Below, in pieces: positions 44,644 to 52,884 of a DNA stretch of 64,000 bases. This stretch comes from Arcanobacterium_A hippocoleae (lineage in GTDB: Bacteria > Actinomycetota > Actinomycetes > Actinomycetales > Actinomycetaceae), in NCBI RefSeq assembly GCF_031456295.1, contig NZ_JAVDUJ010000001.1:1922001-1986000 (forward strand), read 5' to 3'. Position numbers and translations under genes: made by a program. How positions within the stretch are numbered: the first letter of the stretch is position 1; each line of letters starts with the position of its first letter. A model generated the notes under the pieces. It saw nothing but the letters and a program-made list of their open reading frames with translations. It did no database searches and had not been told where the DNA came from.

Positions 44644-46215
44644 GTGAATATGAATGAACTTCGTCCCGTAATTGTTGTTGATAATGGTGCGCAGTATGCT
44701 CAGCTGATTGCTCGGCGTGTGCGTGATATTGGTTTTTACTCTGAGCTTGTGCCGCATTCGTGGTCGGCTGCGAAAATTCTCGCAAAGAATCCGGCTGCGA
44801 TTATTCTCTCTGGCGGTCCAGCCTCGGTTTATGCTGAAGGTTCGCCAGAGCTTGATACGGCGCTATTAGCTGCTGGCGTGCCAGTGCTTGGCATCTGCTA
44901 TGGCTTCCAACAAATGGCGCAGGCATTAGGTGGTACCGTCGCGCATACTGGTAAGCGTGAATATGGTGCTACTGAAGCGCAAATCATTGCTGATGGGGTG
45001 CTCTGTGCGAATGCCGGAAGTAGTGAAAATGTGTGGATGAGTCACGGTGATTCCGTATCCGTGGCTCCAACAGGTTTTACAGTGACGGCTTCCACTCCAG
45101 GCGCGCCCGTCGCTGCCTTTGAAGACCCTTCGCGGCAAATGTATGGTGTGCAATGGCATCCAGAAGTGGTGCATTCGCAAAATGGCAGCCAGTTGCTTGA
45201 AAATTTCTTGCGCGCAGGAGCTGGGCTTACTCCAAACTGGGATTCCTCAGGGATCATTGAAGATCAGATCGCGAAAATTCGTGCGCAAGTAGGAACTGCG
45301 GGAGTGATTTGTGCGCTTTCTGGAGGCGTGGATTCTTCCGTTGCCGCAGCTCTTGTGCATCGTGCGATTGGTGATCAGCTCACTTGTGTATTCGTAGACC
45401 ACGGGCTGCTGCGGAAAGGAGAAGCAGAGCAGGTGGTTCGTGACTACGCAGGAGCTCGCGGAATGAAGATCCTTGCCGTGGATGAATCTGCACGCTTCCT
45501 TGATGCGCTTGCCGGCGTAACGGAACCGGAAACTAAACGGAAGATCATTGGTCGCGAATTTATTCGCTCCTTTGAAGCTGCCCAGCGCAAACTGATTTCT
45601 GAAGCAGGGGATGCAGGGCGTGAAATCAAGTTCCTCGTGCAAGGGACGCTCTATCCAGATGTTGTGGAATCAGGTGGTGGAGACGGTACCGCGAATATTA
45701 AATCGCATCACAATGTGGGTGGTTTGCCAGAGGATTTAGAGTTTGCGCTGATCGAACCGCTACGTGATTTATTTAAGGATGAGGTACGCGCGATTGGCCT
45801 AGAGCTTGGTTTGCCGGAGAACCTTGTTTGGCGTCAGCCTTTCCCGGGGCCAGGTCTGGGAATTCGGATTATCGGTGAAGTTACCCGCGAACGTTTAGAT
45901 ATTTTACGTGAGGCTGATGCGATTGTGCGGGAAGAGCTTACTGCTGCTGGGCTTGATCGTGAAATCTGGCAGTGTCCGGTGGTATTGCTTGCTGATGTGC
46001 GTTCAGTGGGCGTGCAGGGTGATGGGCGCACTTACGGGCATCCAGTAGTTTTGCGTCCTGTGAGTAGCGAAGATGCGATGAGTGCAGATTGGAGTCGGCT
46101 GCCATATGATTTGCTTGCAAAAATCTCGAATCGGATCACGAATGAAGTACAGGAGATAAATCGAGTGGTGCTTGATTGTACCTCCAAGCCACCAGGGACG
46201 ATTGAGTGGGAATAA
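44644..46215 (+). CDS. guaA: GMP synthase (glutamine-hydrolysing)
   Basis: Aminates XMP to GMP. 523 residues: N-terminal class I glutamine amidotransferase (nucleophile in LGICYGFQQMA, His/Glu in QWHPEVVHS), then the ATP pyrophosphatase domain with the P-loop ALSGGVDSSVAAAL, then the dimerisation domain ending KPPGTIEWE. GTG start with a TAGGCT box 6 bases upstream, so leaderless. Followed by a strong terminator. Completes the purC-guaB-guaA set in this window. Confidence 0.97.
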   Translation: MNMNELRPVIVVDNGAQYAQLIARRVRDIGFYSELVPHSWSAAKILAKNPAAIILSGGPASVYAEGSPELDTALLAAGVPVLGICYGFQQMAQALGGTVAHTGKREYGATEAQIIADGVLCANAGSSENVWMSHGDSVSVAPTGFTVTASTPGAPVAAFEDPSRQMYGVQWHPEVVHSQNGSQLLENFLRAGAGLTPNWDSSGIIEDQIAKIRAQVGTAGVICALSGGVDSSVAAALVHRAIGDQLTCVFVDHGLLRKGEAEQVVRDYAGARGMKILAVDESARFLDALAGVTEPETKRKIIGREFIRSFEAAQRKLISEAGDAGREIKFLVQGTLYPDVVESGGGDGTANIKSHHNVGGLPEDLEFALIEPLRDLFKDEVRAIGLELGLPENLVWRQPFPGPGLGIRIIGEVTRERLDILREADAIVREELTAAGLDREIWQCPVVLLADVRSVGVQGDGRTYGHPVVLRPVSSEDAMSADWSRLPYDLLAKISNRITNEVQEINRVVLDCTSKPPGTIEWE

Positions 46216-46248
46216 TTCCACACATTATTGTGCGGATATTTGCATAGT

Positions 46249-46290
46249 GATTCCGGAGCTTCTTTCAGGCTCCGGAATCTTCTTTTTTTA
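46249..46290 (+). terminator. Terminator of guaA
   Basis: GATTCCGGAGC (46249-46259) pairs with GCTCCGGAATC (46269-46279) over a 9-base loop, followed by TTCTTTTTTT. Classic intrinsic terminator. Confidence 0.93.
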
Positions 46291-46437
46291 CGCTAGTTTG
46301 GCGGTCAAAGCTAGTTGTTGGGGTGATGCTAGGCTAATGCACAATCAATGCAGCACTTGCTGTGTTGCGAGATGCCCTCTGTTTAGAAGGGAGCGTTGGA
46401 GAGTTTTTGCTTTATTTGCGGCAGTGCCCTTAACTTC

Positions 46438-47169
46438 TCAGATTCTCTCGGCGCGTTTCAGTACTTCGGAGAGGCGATTTGCTGCGGCAATCACTGCAGC
46501 AGCATGGAGTCTGCCGGGCTGGCGCCCCATTCGCTCAATCGGGCCGGAAATCGAAACGGCAGCAATCACGTGCCCGGAAGGTCCGCGAACGGGTGCGGAA
46601 ATCGATGCAACTCCTGCTTCACGCTCACCAACTGATTGTGACCATCCGCGCCTACGCACAGCTGAGAGTACTGTGGCGGTAAATTTTGCACCATGCAGCC
46701 CGCGGTGTAAGCGTTCTGGTTCTTCCCAAGCTAGGAGTACTTGCGCAGCAGAACCAGCAAGCATTGAAAGCGTGGCGCCAACGGGAATTGAATCTCGCAA
46801 CCCCATTGCACGTTCAGCTGCAGCCACACAAATTCGTTGATCGCCCTGACGGCGATAAAGCTGTGCCGATTCGCCAGTATGATCGCGTAAGGCGATCAAC
46901 ACCGGATTTGCGGCAGCCAGGAGCCGATCTTCACCAGCTGCCGAAGAAAGCTCCGTCAGCCGTGGCCCAAGTACAAACCGCCCTTGCATATCGCGAGCTA
47001 CAAAGCGGTGATATTCGAGGGCGACAGCCAGACGATGGGCTGTCGGACGGGCAAGCTTCGTAGCCGTCACTAATTGTGCGAGAGTTAGCGGCCCTGCTTC
47101 CAGGGCGCCAAGTACGTGTGCGGCTTTATCTAATACGCCTACGCCGCTTCCTTGTTCTGTACCGTCCAT
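46438..47169 (-). CDS. ltbR: IclR-family regulator of leucine biosynthesis (LtbR/NdgR-like)
   Basis: DNA-binding regulator of 243 residues. An N-terminal winged helix (GVLDKAAHVLGALEAGPLTL, TKLARPTAHRLAVALE) is followed by the effector domain (ESAQLYRRQGDQRICVAA, GLRDSIPVGATLSM, RGWSQSVGEREAGVASISAP). These stretches are nearly those of Streptomyces NdgR and Corynebacterium LtbR, which control leuCD and other amino-acid genes. Start ATG at 47169; an open frame upstream is not family sequence and runs across the leuC promoter region. Divergent from leuC, 103 bases away, with a palindrome in between that is a good operator candidate. Confidence 0.93.
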   Translation of the reverse strand: MDGTEQGSGVGVLDKAAHVLGALEAGPLTLAQLVTATKLARPTAHRLAVALEYHRFVARDMQGRFVLGPRLTELSSAAGEDRLLAAANPVLIALRDHTGESAQLYRRQGDQRICVAAAERAMGLRDSIPVGATLSMLAGSAAQVLLAWEEPERLHRGLHGAKFTATVLSAVRRRGWSQSVGEREAGVASISAPVRGPSGHVIAAVSISGPIERMGRQPGRLHAAAVIAAANRLSEVLKRAERI

Positions 47170-47190
47170 AAAACAATATTCGCATATCAC

Positions 47191-47205
47191 TTTGTGAGAC
47201 ACAAA
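47191..47205. promoter_or_regulatory. TTTGTG-AGA-CACAAA palindrome between ltbR and leuC
   Basis: A perfect 6-bp inverted repeat with a 3-base centre, 22 bases upstream of the ltbR start and 68 before leuC. The location suits autoregulation and control of leuCD by LtbR. Its half-site TTTGTG is also found in the 411-434 repeat, with a different spacing. Confidence 0.5.
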
Positions 47206-47272
47206 TGTGAGGAATGGGAAAGTGCGCGAAGGTATGAAAAGAAGATAATCGCACGCTGATCGAGGAACGAAG

Positions 47273-48676
47273 ATGGCAAAAACACTTGCGGAAAAAGTAT
47301 GGAAGCAACACATTGTAAAACCGGGGGAAAATGGCGCACCCGATTTGCTTTACATTGATTTGCATCTGTGCCATGAAGTCACCAGCCCGCAAGCATTTGA
47401 AGGATTGCGGATGTCGGGGCGGAAAGTGCGGCGTCCAGATTTGACGCTTGCTACCGAAGATCACAATACGCCAACCGTTGATATCGATCAGCCAATTGCT
47501 GATCTCACCTCCCGCGTACAAATTGAAACTCTCCGGAAAAATGCGCGTGAATTTGGGATTCGACTCCACTCGCTAGGTGATATAGAGCAGGGGATCGTAC
47601 ATGTAGTTGGCCCACAATTAGGCCTCACACAACCTGGAATGACCATCGTCTGCGGTGATTCTCATACTTCTACGCACGGCGCTTTTGGGGCGCTTGCATT
47701 CGGCATCGGTACATCCGAAGTGGAGCACGTATTGGCCACCCAAACGCTGCCGCTAAAACCCTTCAAAACTATGGCAGTGAATATCTCTGGAAAACTTGCG
47801 CCAGGTGTGACGGCGAAAGATATTATCCTTGCGTTGATTGCGAAAATTGGCACAAATGGTGCTCAGGGATACGTGATCGAATATCGCGGTGAAGCGATTA
47901 GTGCACTTTCAATGGAAGCGCGAATGACGATCTGCAATATGTCGATCGAAGCCGGTGCGCGTGCTGGAATGATTGCTCCTGATGAAACTACTTTTGCTTA
48001 TCTCAAAGATCGTCCACATGCGCCGCAAGGGGAGCAGTGGGATCTGGCAGTGGCGCAGTGGCGCACCCTAAATACGGATCATGATGCGCAATTCGATTCG
48101 GAAATTTACCTTGACGCACAAGAATTGCAGCCATTCGTCACTTGGGGTACTAACCCTGGTCAGGGTACTGCAATTTCCGGGCAGGTGCCAGCGCCGGCAG
48201 ATTTTACAACCAAGAACGAAAGCAGCGCTGCGATGCAGGCATTAGAATATATGGGGCTTTCGCCACATACAAAAATTCGGGATATTCGCGTAGATACTGT
48301 TTTTATCGGCTCGTGTACGAATGGGCGAATCGAAGATTTACGGGCGGCTGCGAGTGTGATGAAAGGTCGGAAGAAGGCCGAAGGAGTGAGAGTACTGATC
48401 GTGCCTGGATCAGCGCGTGTGCGGATGCAGGCCGAAAAAGAGGGATTAGACGAAATTTTTACACAGTTTGGAGCTGAATGGCGAAATGCTGGATGCTCAA
48501 TGTGTTTGGGGATGAATCCTGATCAATTACAGCCAGGTGAACGCTCAATTTCCACTTCAAATCGAAATTTTGAAGGACGGCAGGGGCGCGGCGGGCGAAC
48601 CCATTTAGCTTCGCCGCTCGTTGCGGCAGCTACTGCCGTGCGGGGCACAATAAGTTCCGTGGCGGATTTAGACTAA
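47273..48676 (+). CDS. leuC: 3-isopropylmalate dehydratase large subunit
   Basis: Fe-S hydrolyase that isomerises 2- to 3-isopropylmalate in leucine synthesis. 467 residues. Cluster ligands are in FIGSCTNGRIEDL and AGCSMCLGMN. VCGDSHTSTHGAFGALAFGIG and NRNFEGRQGRGGRTHLASP are standard. ATG follows GAGGAACGAAG. Partner of leuD 158 bases downstream, regulated probably by the divergent ltbR. Confidence 0.97.
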   Translation: MAKTLAEKVWKQHIVKPGENGAPDLLYIDLHLCHEVTSPQAFEGLRMSGRKVRRPDLTLATEDHNTPTVDIDQPIADLTSRVQIETLRKNAREFGIRLHSLGDIEQGIVHVVGPQLGLTQPGMTIVCGDSHTSTHGAFGALAFGIGTSEVEHVLATQTLPLKPFKTMAVNISGKLAPGVTAKDIILALIAKIGTNGAQGYVIEYRGEAISALSMEARMTICNMSIEAGARAGMIAPDETTFAYLKDRPHAPQGEQWDLAVAQWRTLNTDHDAQFDSEIYLDAQELQPFVTWGTNPGQGTAISGQVPAPADFTTKNESSAAMQALEYMGLSPHTKIRDIRVDTVFIGSCTNGRIEDLRAAASVMKGRKKAEGVRVLIVPGSARVRMQAEKEGLDEIFTQFGAEWRNAGCSMCLGMNPDQLQPGERSISTSNRNFEGRQGRGGRTHLASPLVAAATAVRGTISSVADLD

Positions 48677-48786
48677 AATCTCATGGTTAGATGTGGAAAA
48701 TCCGCGGAAGTATAACTTTCCTGAAATAAATTTGGTGTTGCAAAAAATATTGCTGCATTGTTTTGCTGATGCAACAAAGCAAAAGC

Positions 48787-48816
48787 CGTCAGTACAAAGA
48801 ACGTCAGTACAAAGAA
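48787..48816 (+). repeat. Tandem 15-bp direct repeat in the leuC-leuD gap
   Basis: CGTCAGTACAAAGAA occurs twice back to back (48787-48801, 48802-48816), ending 18 bases before the leuD start. May be a recent duplication or a protein/RNA-binding site in the intercistronic spacer. Confidence 0.8.
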
Positions 48817-48834
48817 AAAGAAGAAGGGCGAAGA

Positions 48835-49431
48835 ATGGAAAAGTTTATTACGCATACAGGCGTTGGCGTGCCGTTGCGCCGCGCGAATGTGGATACCGAT
48901 CAAATCATTCCGGCCGTTTATCTCAAGCGAGTTTCCAGGGCTGGATTTGCTGACGGGCTTTTTTCTCGTTGGCGTGCAGATACAGATTTTGTATTGAACC
49001 AGGCGGCTTATGCGCAAGGATCAGTGCTGGTAGCTGGTCAGGATTTCGGTACCGGATCTTCGCGTGAACATGCCGTCTGGGCACTCATGGATTATGGGTT
49101 CAAAGTGGTGCTTGCTCCGCGTTTTGCAGATATTTTTCGGGGTAATGCCGGGAAATCTGGGCTTGTCGCTGGTGTCGTAGCAGAGTGGCAGATCGAGCAG
49201 ATTTGGCAGATCCTGGAAGCAGCCCCTGGCACACAAATCACTGTTGATTTGCCGTCAGAAACTGTGCGCGTAGCAGATTTTAACTGTAAATTTGAGATTG
49301 ATCCGTATCAAAAATGGCGTTTGCTTGAGGGGCTTGACGATATTGGGATAACCCTGCGTGAAGATGCGGCGATCACTGCTTTTGAAGCCCAACGTGAAGC
49401 TTATAAGCCAAGCACTTTGCCAATATTTTAA
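48835..49431 (+). CDS. leuD: 3-isopropylmalate dehydratase small subunit
   Basis: Small swivelling-domain subunit, 198 residues, that binds LeuC. Conserved pieces are PLRRANVDTDQIIPA, GQDFGTGSSREHAVWAL and PRFADIFRGNAGKSG. The ATG at 48835 follows AAGGGCGAAGA; an upstream ATG in the same frame would translate the direct repeat and is rejected. Length is normal. Confidence 0.96.
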   Translation: MEKFITHTGVGVPLRRANVDTDQIIPAVYLKRVSRAGFADGLFSRWRADTDFVLNQAAYAQGSVLVAGQDFGTGSSREHAVWALMDYGFKVVLAPRFADIFRGNAGKSGLVAGVVAEWQIEQIWQILEAAPGTQITVDLPSETVRVADFNCKFEIDPYQKWRLLEGLDDIGITLREDAAITAFEAQREAYKPSTLPIF

Positions 49432-49542
49432 GCATCAGTGCAATTTATCCCGGAATACTTATGTAAGCTTTACCGATGCCGGCGTAAGATACACTAGCTG
49501 TTAGAATTTGTCCGGATATAAAATGCGGAAGAAGGGAACGCG

Positions 49543-50865
49543 ATGGGTGAGGCAAAGCTGAAAGTAGTCGGCGGAAAGCCACTGAAAGGCACGATTTCAG
49601 TGCGTGGTGCAAAGAATTTTGTACCGAAAGCGATGGTTGCTGCCCTTCTCACCGAAGAAACATCAGTATTGCGCAATGTACCGTTGATTCGCGATGTAGA
49701 TGTAGTTTCTGCACTTTTACGTGCCCACGGCGCTCAGGTGGATTACGATCAGCAAGCTGGCGAAATCACGATTACGCCAGGGAAGTTGCATCTTCCGAAC
49801 CCGTTTGAAGTTGAGCGGCTCGCCGGTTCGTCCCGGATCCCAATTCTTTTTTGCGGGCCACTTTTACACGCGCTTGGCGAAGCATTTATTCCAGATCTCG
49901 GTGGATGCCATATTGGTGATCGTCCCGTGGATTTTCATCTTGCCGTACTTGAAGATTTTGGTGCACGCCGGCGTGTGACGGATTTTGGGTTGCATTTATC
50001 AGCGCCGAAAGGTCTGACGGCGCGCAAAGTAAGCCTGCCGTATCCGTCAGTTGGTGCTACTGAGCAAACCTTGCTGGCAGCTGTTCGTGCTGAAGGTCTG
50101 ACGGAATTAAGCGGAGCCGCAATTGAACCGGAGATTATGGATTTGATTGCAGTACTGCAAAAGATGGGCGCAATGATCACTGTAGATACTGACCGTACGA
50201 TATACATCGAAGGGGTGAAAGAGCTGCACGGATTTCGGCATCGGGCTCTCGGTGATCGTATCGAGGCTGGTTCTTGGGCGTGTGCTGCTCTTGCAACAAA
50301 AGGTGATGTCACGATTCTTGGCGCGCAGCAAGAGCCAATGATGAATTTTCTGAATATTTTTCGGAAAATCGGTGGGCAGTTTGAAGTTTTTGATTCAGGG
50401 ATCCGTTTTTGGCATCCAGGTGGAAAATTAAATTCACTTCCGCTCGAAACGGATGTGCATCCGGGCTTTATGACGGATTGGCAGCAGCCGATGGTAGTTG
50501 CATTAACGCAAGCTGAAGGTGTCTCGATTGTGCATGAAACGGTTTATGAAAACCGTTTCGGCTTCGTGGAAGCTTTGAATAAGATGGGTGCGCATATCCA
50601 GGTCTATCGGGAATGTTTAGGCTCAAAACGGTGTCGTTTTGGGCGCGAGAACTACTTCCACTCAGCCGTAATCCAAGGGCCAACGCGGCTCCAGGGAGCA
50701 GAGATCGAAGTGCCTGATCTGCGTGGTGGCTTCTCGCATTTGATTGCGGCGCTGGCGGCTGATGGGGAATCGGTAGTTTCTGGAGTGGATATTATTAACC
50801 GTGGGTATGAGCATTTTATGCAGAAATTGCGGGCATTAGGCTCGGATGTAGAAAAAATTAGCTGA
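49543..50865 (+). CDS. murA: UDP-N-acetylglucosamine 1-carboxyvinyltransferase
   Basis: First committed enzyme of peptidoglycan synthesis: adds enolpyruvate from PEP to UDP-GlcNAc. 440 residues, with KGTISVRGAKNFVPKAMVAALL (catalytic Lys in the KN motif) and the nucleophile Cys122 in LGGCHIGDRPVD, so normal fosfomycin sensitivity of the target is expected. IEVPDLRGGFSHLIAALAA (Asp near the C-terminus) is standard. ATG follows GAAGGG. It precedes ddl by 41 bases but ddl appears to have its own promoter. Confidence 0.96.
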   Translation: MGEAKLKVVGGKPLKGTISVRGAKNFVPKAMVAALLTEETSVLRNVPLIRDVDVVSALLRAHGAQVDYDQQAGEITITPGKLHLPNPFEVERLAGSSRIPILFCGPLLHALGEAFIPDLGGCHIGDRPVDFHLAVLEDFGARRRVTDFGLHLSAPKGLTARKVSLPYPSVGATEQTLLAAVRAEGLTELSGAAIEPEIMDLIAVLQKMGAMITVDTDRTIYIEGVKELHGFRHRALGDRIEAGSWACAALATKGDVTILGAQQEPMMNFLNIFRKIGGQFEVFDSGIRFWHPGGKLNSLPLETDVHPGFMTDWQQPMVVALTQAEGVSIVHETVYENRFGFVEALNKMGAHIQVYRECLGSKRCRFGRENYFHSAVIQGPTRLQGAEIEVPDLRGGFSHLIAALAADGESVVSGVDIINRGYEHFMQKLRALGSDVEKIS

Positions 50866-50893
50866 TCTTCGCAGCGGCGGAGAGAACACAGGA

Positions 50894-50899
50894 TAGAAT
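50894..50899 (+). promoter_or_regulatory. -10 box of ddl, leaderless start
   Basis: TAGAAT ends 7 bases before the ddl ATG, with CACCTTT between and no ribosome site. Suggests a leaderless transcript starting within the murA-ddl gap. Confidence 0.6.
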
Positions 50900-50906
50900 C
50901 ACCTTT

Positions 50907-52058
50907 ATGAATAATCTAGATAATCAAGAGAAACAAAAAATCCGGATTGCGCTGATTTATGGTGGACGCTCTGGAGAGCATCCAATTTCCTGTGCGACGG
51001 CAGGCGCTGTGATGCGCGCGCTTGATCCTGAAAAATACGAAGTGCTTTCAATTGCGATTGCGCAAGATGGGACTTGGGTACCTGGTGAGATAGATCCCGG
51101 TAAATTGCAGTTAAATGGTGCAAGCACAATCGTAAAAAAGGGCGATACGCGGATTTTGTTTGGCGGCGGTGACGGCAGCCAGGAGTTACTCTTGGTGCGC
51201 TCAGCGGCAGGTACTGACGATAAATTAGAGATCACTTCGCTGGGCAGAATTGATGTAGCTTTTCCGTTGCTTCATGGGCCATTCGGTGAAGACGGCACAA
51301 TTCAAGGTTTGCTGGAGATGGCAAATGTTCCATATGTAGGGTGCGGTGTATTCGCCTCTGCTGCTGGTATGGATAAAGATTTTATGAAGATTGTATTGCA
51401 AAGCAAGGGGATTGCCGTCGGTTCTTATGTGGCTGTGCCAAAAAAGCGTTGGATTAACTCTCGTGAGCAGGTATTGGAAGAAGTCCAAAAATTGACTTTT
51501 CCCGTGTATGTAAAGCCGGCAAGGGCTGGGTCTTCATTGGGGATCACGCGTGTTGAATCTTTAGCAGAGGTAGCTGCGGCAGTGGAAGATGCGCAGCTGC
51601 ACGATCCGAAAGTGATTATCGAATCTGGTATTGACGGGCGCGAAATTGAATGTGCAGTGCTTGGTGGGCGGGGAAATAATCCTGCGCGGGCGGCGATTCC
51701 AGGTGAAGTGACTTTTGCGAAGCAAAGCGAAGAATTTTATGACTTTGAGCATAAATATTTGGACACTGAGTCATTGGTGATGAATGTGCCGCCAAAGAAT
51801 CTTTCTGCTGCTGAATGTGAGCGGGTGCGTGAGCTTGCAGTGCGTGCTTTTCAAGCTTTTGAGTGTGAGGGGCTAACTCGCATAGATATGTTCTTGAAAG
51901 CTGACGGTACGCTGCTGGTCAATGAGATTAATACGATGCCTGGTTTTACTCCTTTTTCAATGTATCCAGTGATGTGGGAGAAGGCAGGAATGCCTTACGC
52001 TGAGTTGATTGAGGAATTAATTTCGCTTGCTATTGCGCGTGGTACAGGTTTGCATTGA
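50907..52058 (+). CDS. ddl: D-alanine--D-alanine ligase
   Basis: ATP-grasp ligase making D-Ala-D-Ala for the peptidoglycan stem. 383 residues. N-terminal IALIYGGRSGEHPISC, FPLLHGPFGEDGTIQGLLE, the ATP-grasp segment VKPARAGSSLGITRV, and the C-terminal VNEINTMPGFTPFSMYP are typical. The Tyr after GFT is replaced by the usual Phe-Ser form of D-Ala-D-Ala rather than D-Lac enzymes cannot be judged reliably by eye. Start ATG is probably leaderless. Confidence 0.96.
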   Translation: MNNLDNQEKQKIRIALIYGGRSGEHPISCATAGAVMRALDPEKYEVLSIAIAQDGTWVPGEIDPGKLQLNGASTIVKKGDTRILFGGGDGSQELLLVRSAAGTDDKLEITSLGRIDVAFPLLHGPFGEDGTIQGLLEMANVPYVGCGVFASAAGMDKDFMKIVLQSKGIAVGSYVAVPKKRWINSREQVLEEVQKLTFPVYVKPARAGSSLGITRVESLAEVAAAVEDAQLHDPKVIIESGIDGREIECAVLGGRGNNPARAAIPGEVTFAKQSEEFYDFEHKYLDTESLVMNVPPKNLSAAECERVRELAVRAFQAFECEGLTRIDMFLKADGTLLVNEINTMPGFTPFSMYPVMWEKAGMPYAELIEELISLAIARGTGLH

Positions 52059-52265
52059 GCTTGCGATCAGCTATGCGGGGATTGAATTAAATTTGCGATT
52101 CAGCTGAGCAAGAAATAAGAAGTTGAAGAATTAACTAATTCTGTTAAGCTGATGCAGGCGGAGATTGAAGGATAAGATTCGCCGCGCAGATTTTTGCGGG
52201 CAGAAATATTTTCGATGCAGCCGCAAATTCGGATGGCAGAATGACGTCGTAAAAAAGGAATGAAA

Positions 52266-52799
52266 ATGAAGATTGTTTACTTGGTTGGATCACTTTCAAA
52301 GGATTCACTAAACCGTCAACTTGCTAATGTTCTAGTGCAGAACGCTCCAGAAGGAGTCGAAATGGTTGAGGCGAATATTGCCGATTTGCCACTATTCAAC
52401 CGTGATTTGGAAAATGATTTTCCTCCAGCAGCACGAGAATTTAAAGATCTCGTCACATCTGCTGACGGAGTTTTATTTATTACTCCAGAGTATAACCGCT
52501 CTTATTCGGCAGCAATTCATAACGCGATCGAATGGACCTCGCGTCCGTATGGGGAATGGGCACTTGCAGGTAAGCCGGTAGCCACGATTGGTACTTCCCC
52601 TTCTGGTATTGGTGCGGCTCTCGGGCAAACACAGCTGCGCTCTTCACTGCTTTTCTTCGGTACGAAACTGATGGGGCAGCCAGAAGGCTATATTAACGCT
52701 ATTACCAGCGGTTTAATTGAGGGTAATGTGAATCCTGAAAGTGAAGAATTCCTGAAGGGATGGATTGGTGCATTTGCTGAATTTGTAAAGAATGCATAA
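52266..52799 (+). CDS. NADPH-dependent FMN reductase (flavodoxin-like)
   Basis: Flavin or quinone reductase of 177 residues. FMN phosphate loop VGSLSKDSLNRQLAN near the N-terminus, and FITPEYNRSYSAAIHNAIEW is the signature of the ArsH/chromate-reductase/NAD(P)H:quinone reductase group. Two ATGs lie six bases apart; the second (52266) has AAGGA at proper spacing and gives MKIVYLVGSL. Physiological role is redox protection or flavin supply; not resolved. Ends in a perfect terminator. Confidence 0.9.
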   Translation: MKIVYLVGSLSKDSLNRQLANVLVQNAPEGVEMVEANIADLPLFNRDLENDFPPAAREFKDLVTSADGVLFITPEYNRSYSAAIHNAIEWTSRPYGEWALAGKPVATIGTSPSGIGAALGQTQLRSSLLFFGTKLMGQPEGYINAITSGLIEGNVNPESEEFLKGWIGAFAEFVKNA

Positions 52800-52820
52800 A
52801 ACTAGCTAACTGGTTATTGA

Positions 52821-52862
52821 TTTGGGGCTGGATTTTCAGAATAAATCCAGCCCCAAATTTTT
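52821..52862 (+). terminator. Terminator of the FMN reductase gene
   Basis: A perfect 15-bp stem (52821-52835 with 52843-52857) with a 7-base loop, followed by TTTTT. Confidence 0.92.
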
Positions 52863-52884
52863 GCTATTTCCGCTTATCTCGAAC

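Noticed and set aside
46172..46840. Plus-strand frame overlapping guaA terminator and ltbR
   Set aside because: Low-complexity Ala/Arg/Ser product, antisense to the certain ltbR gene.
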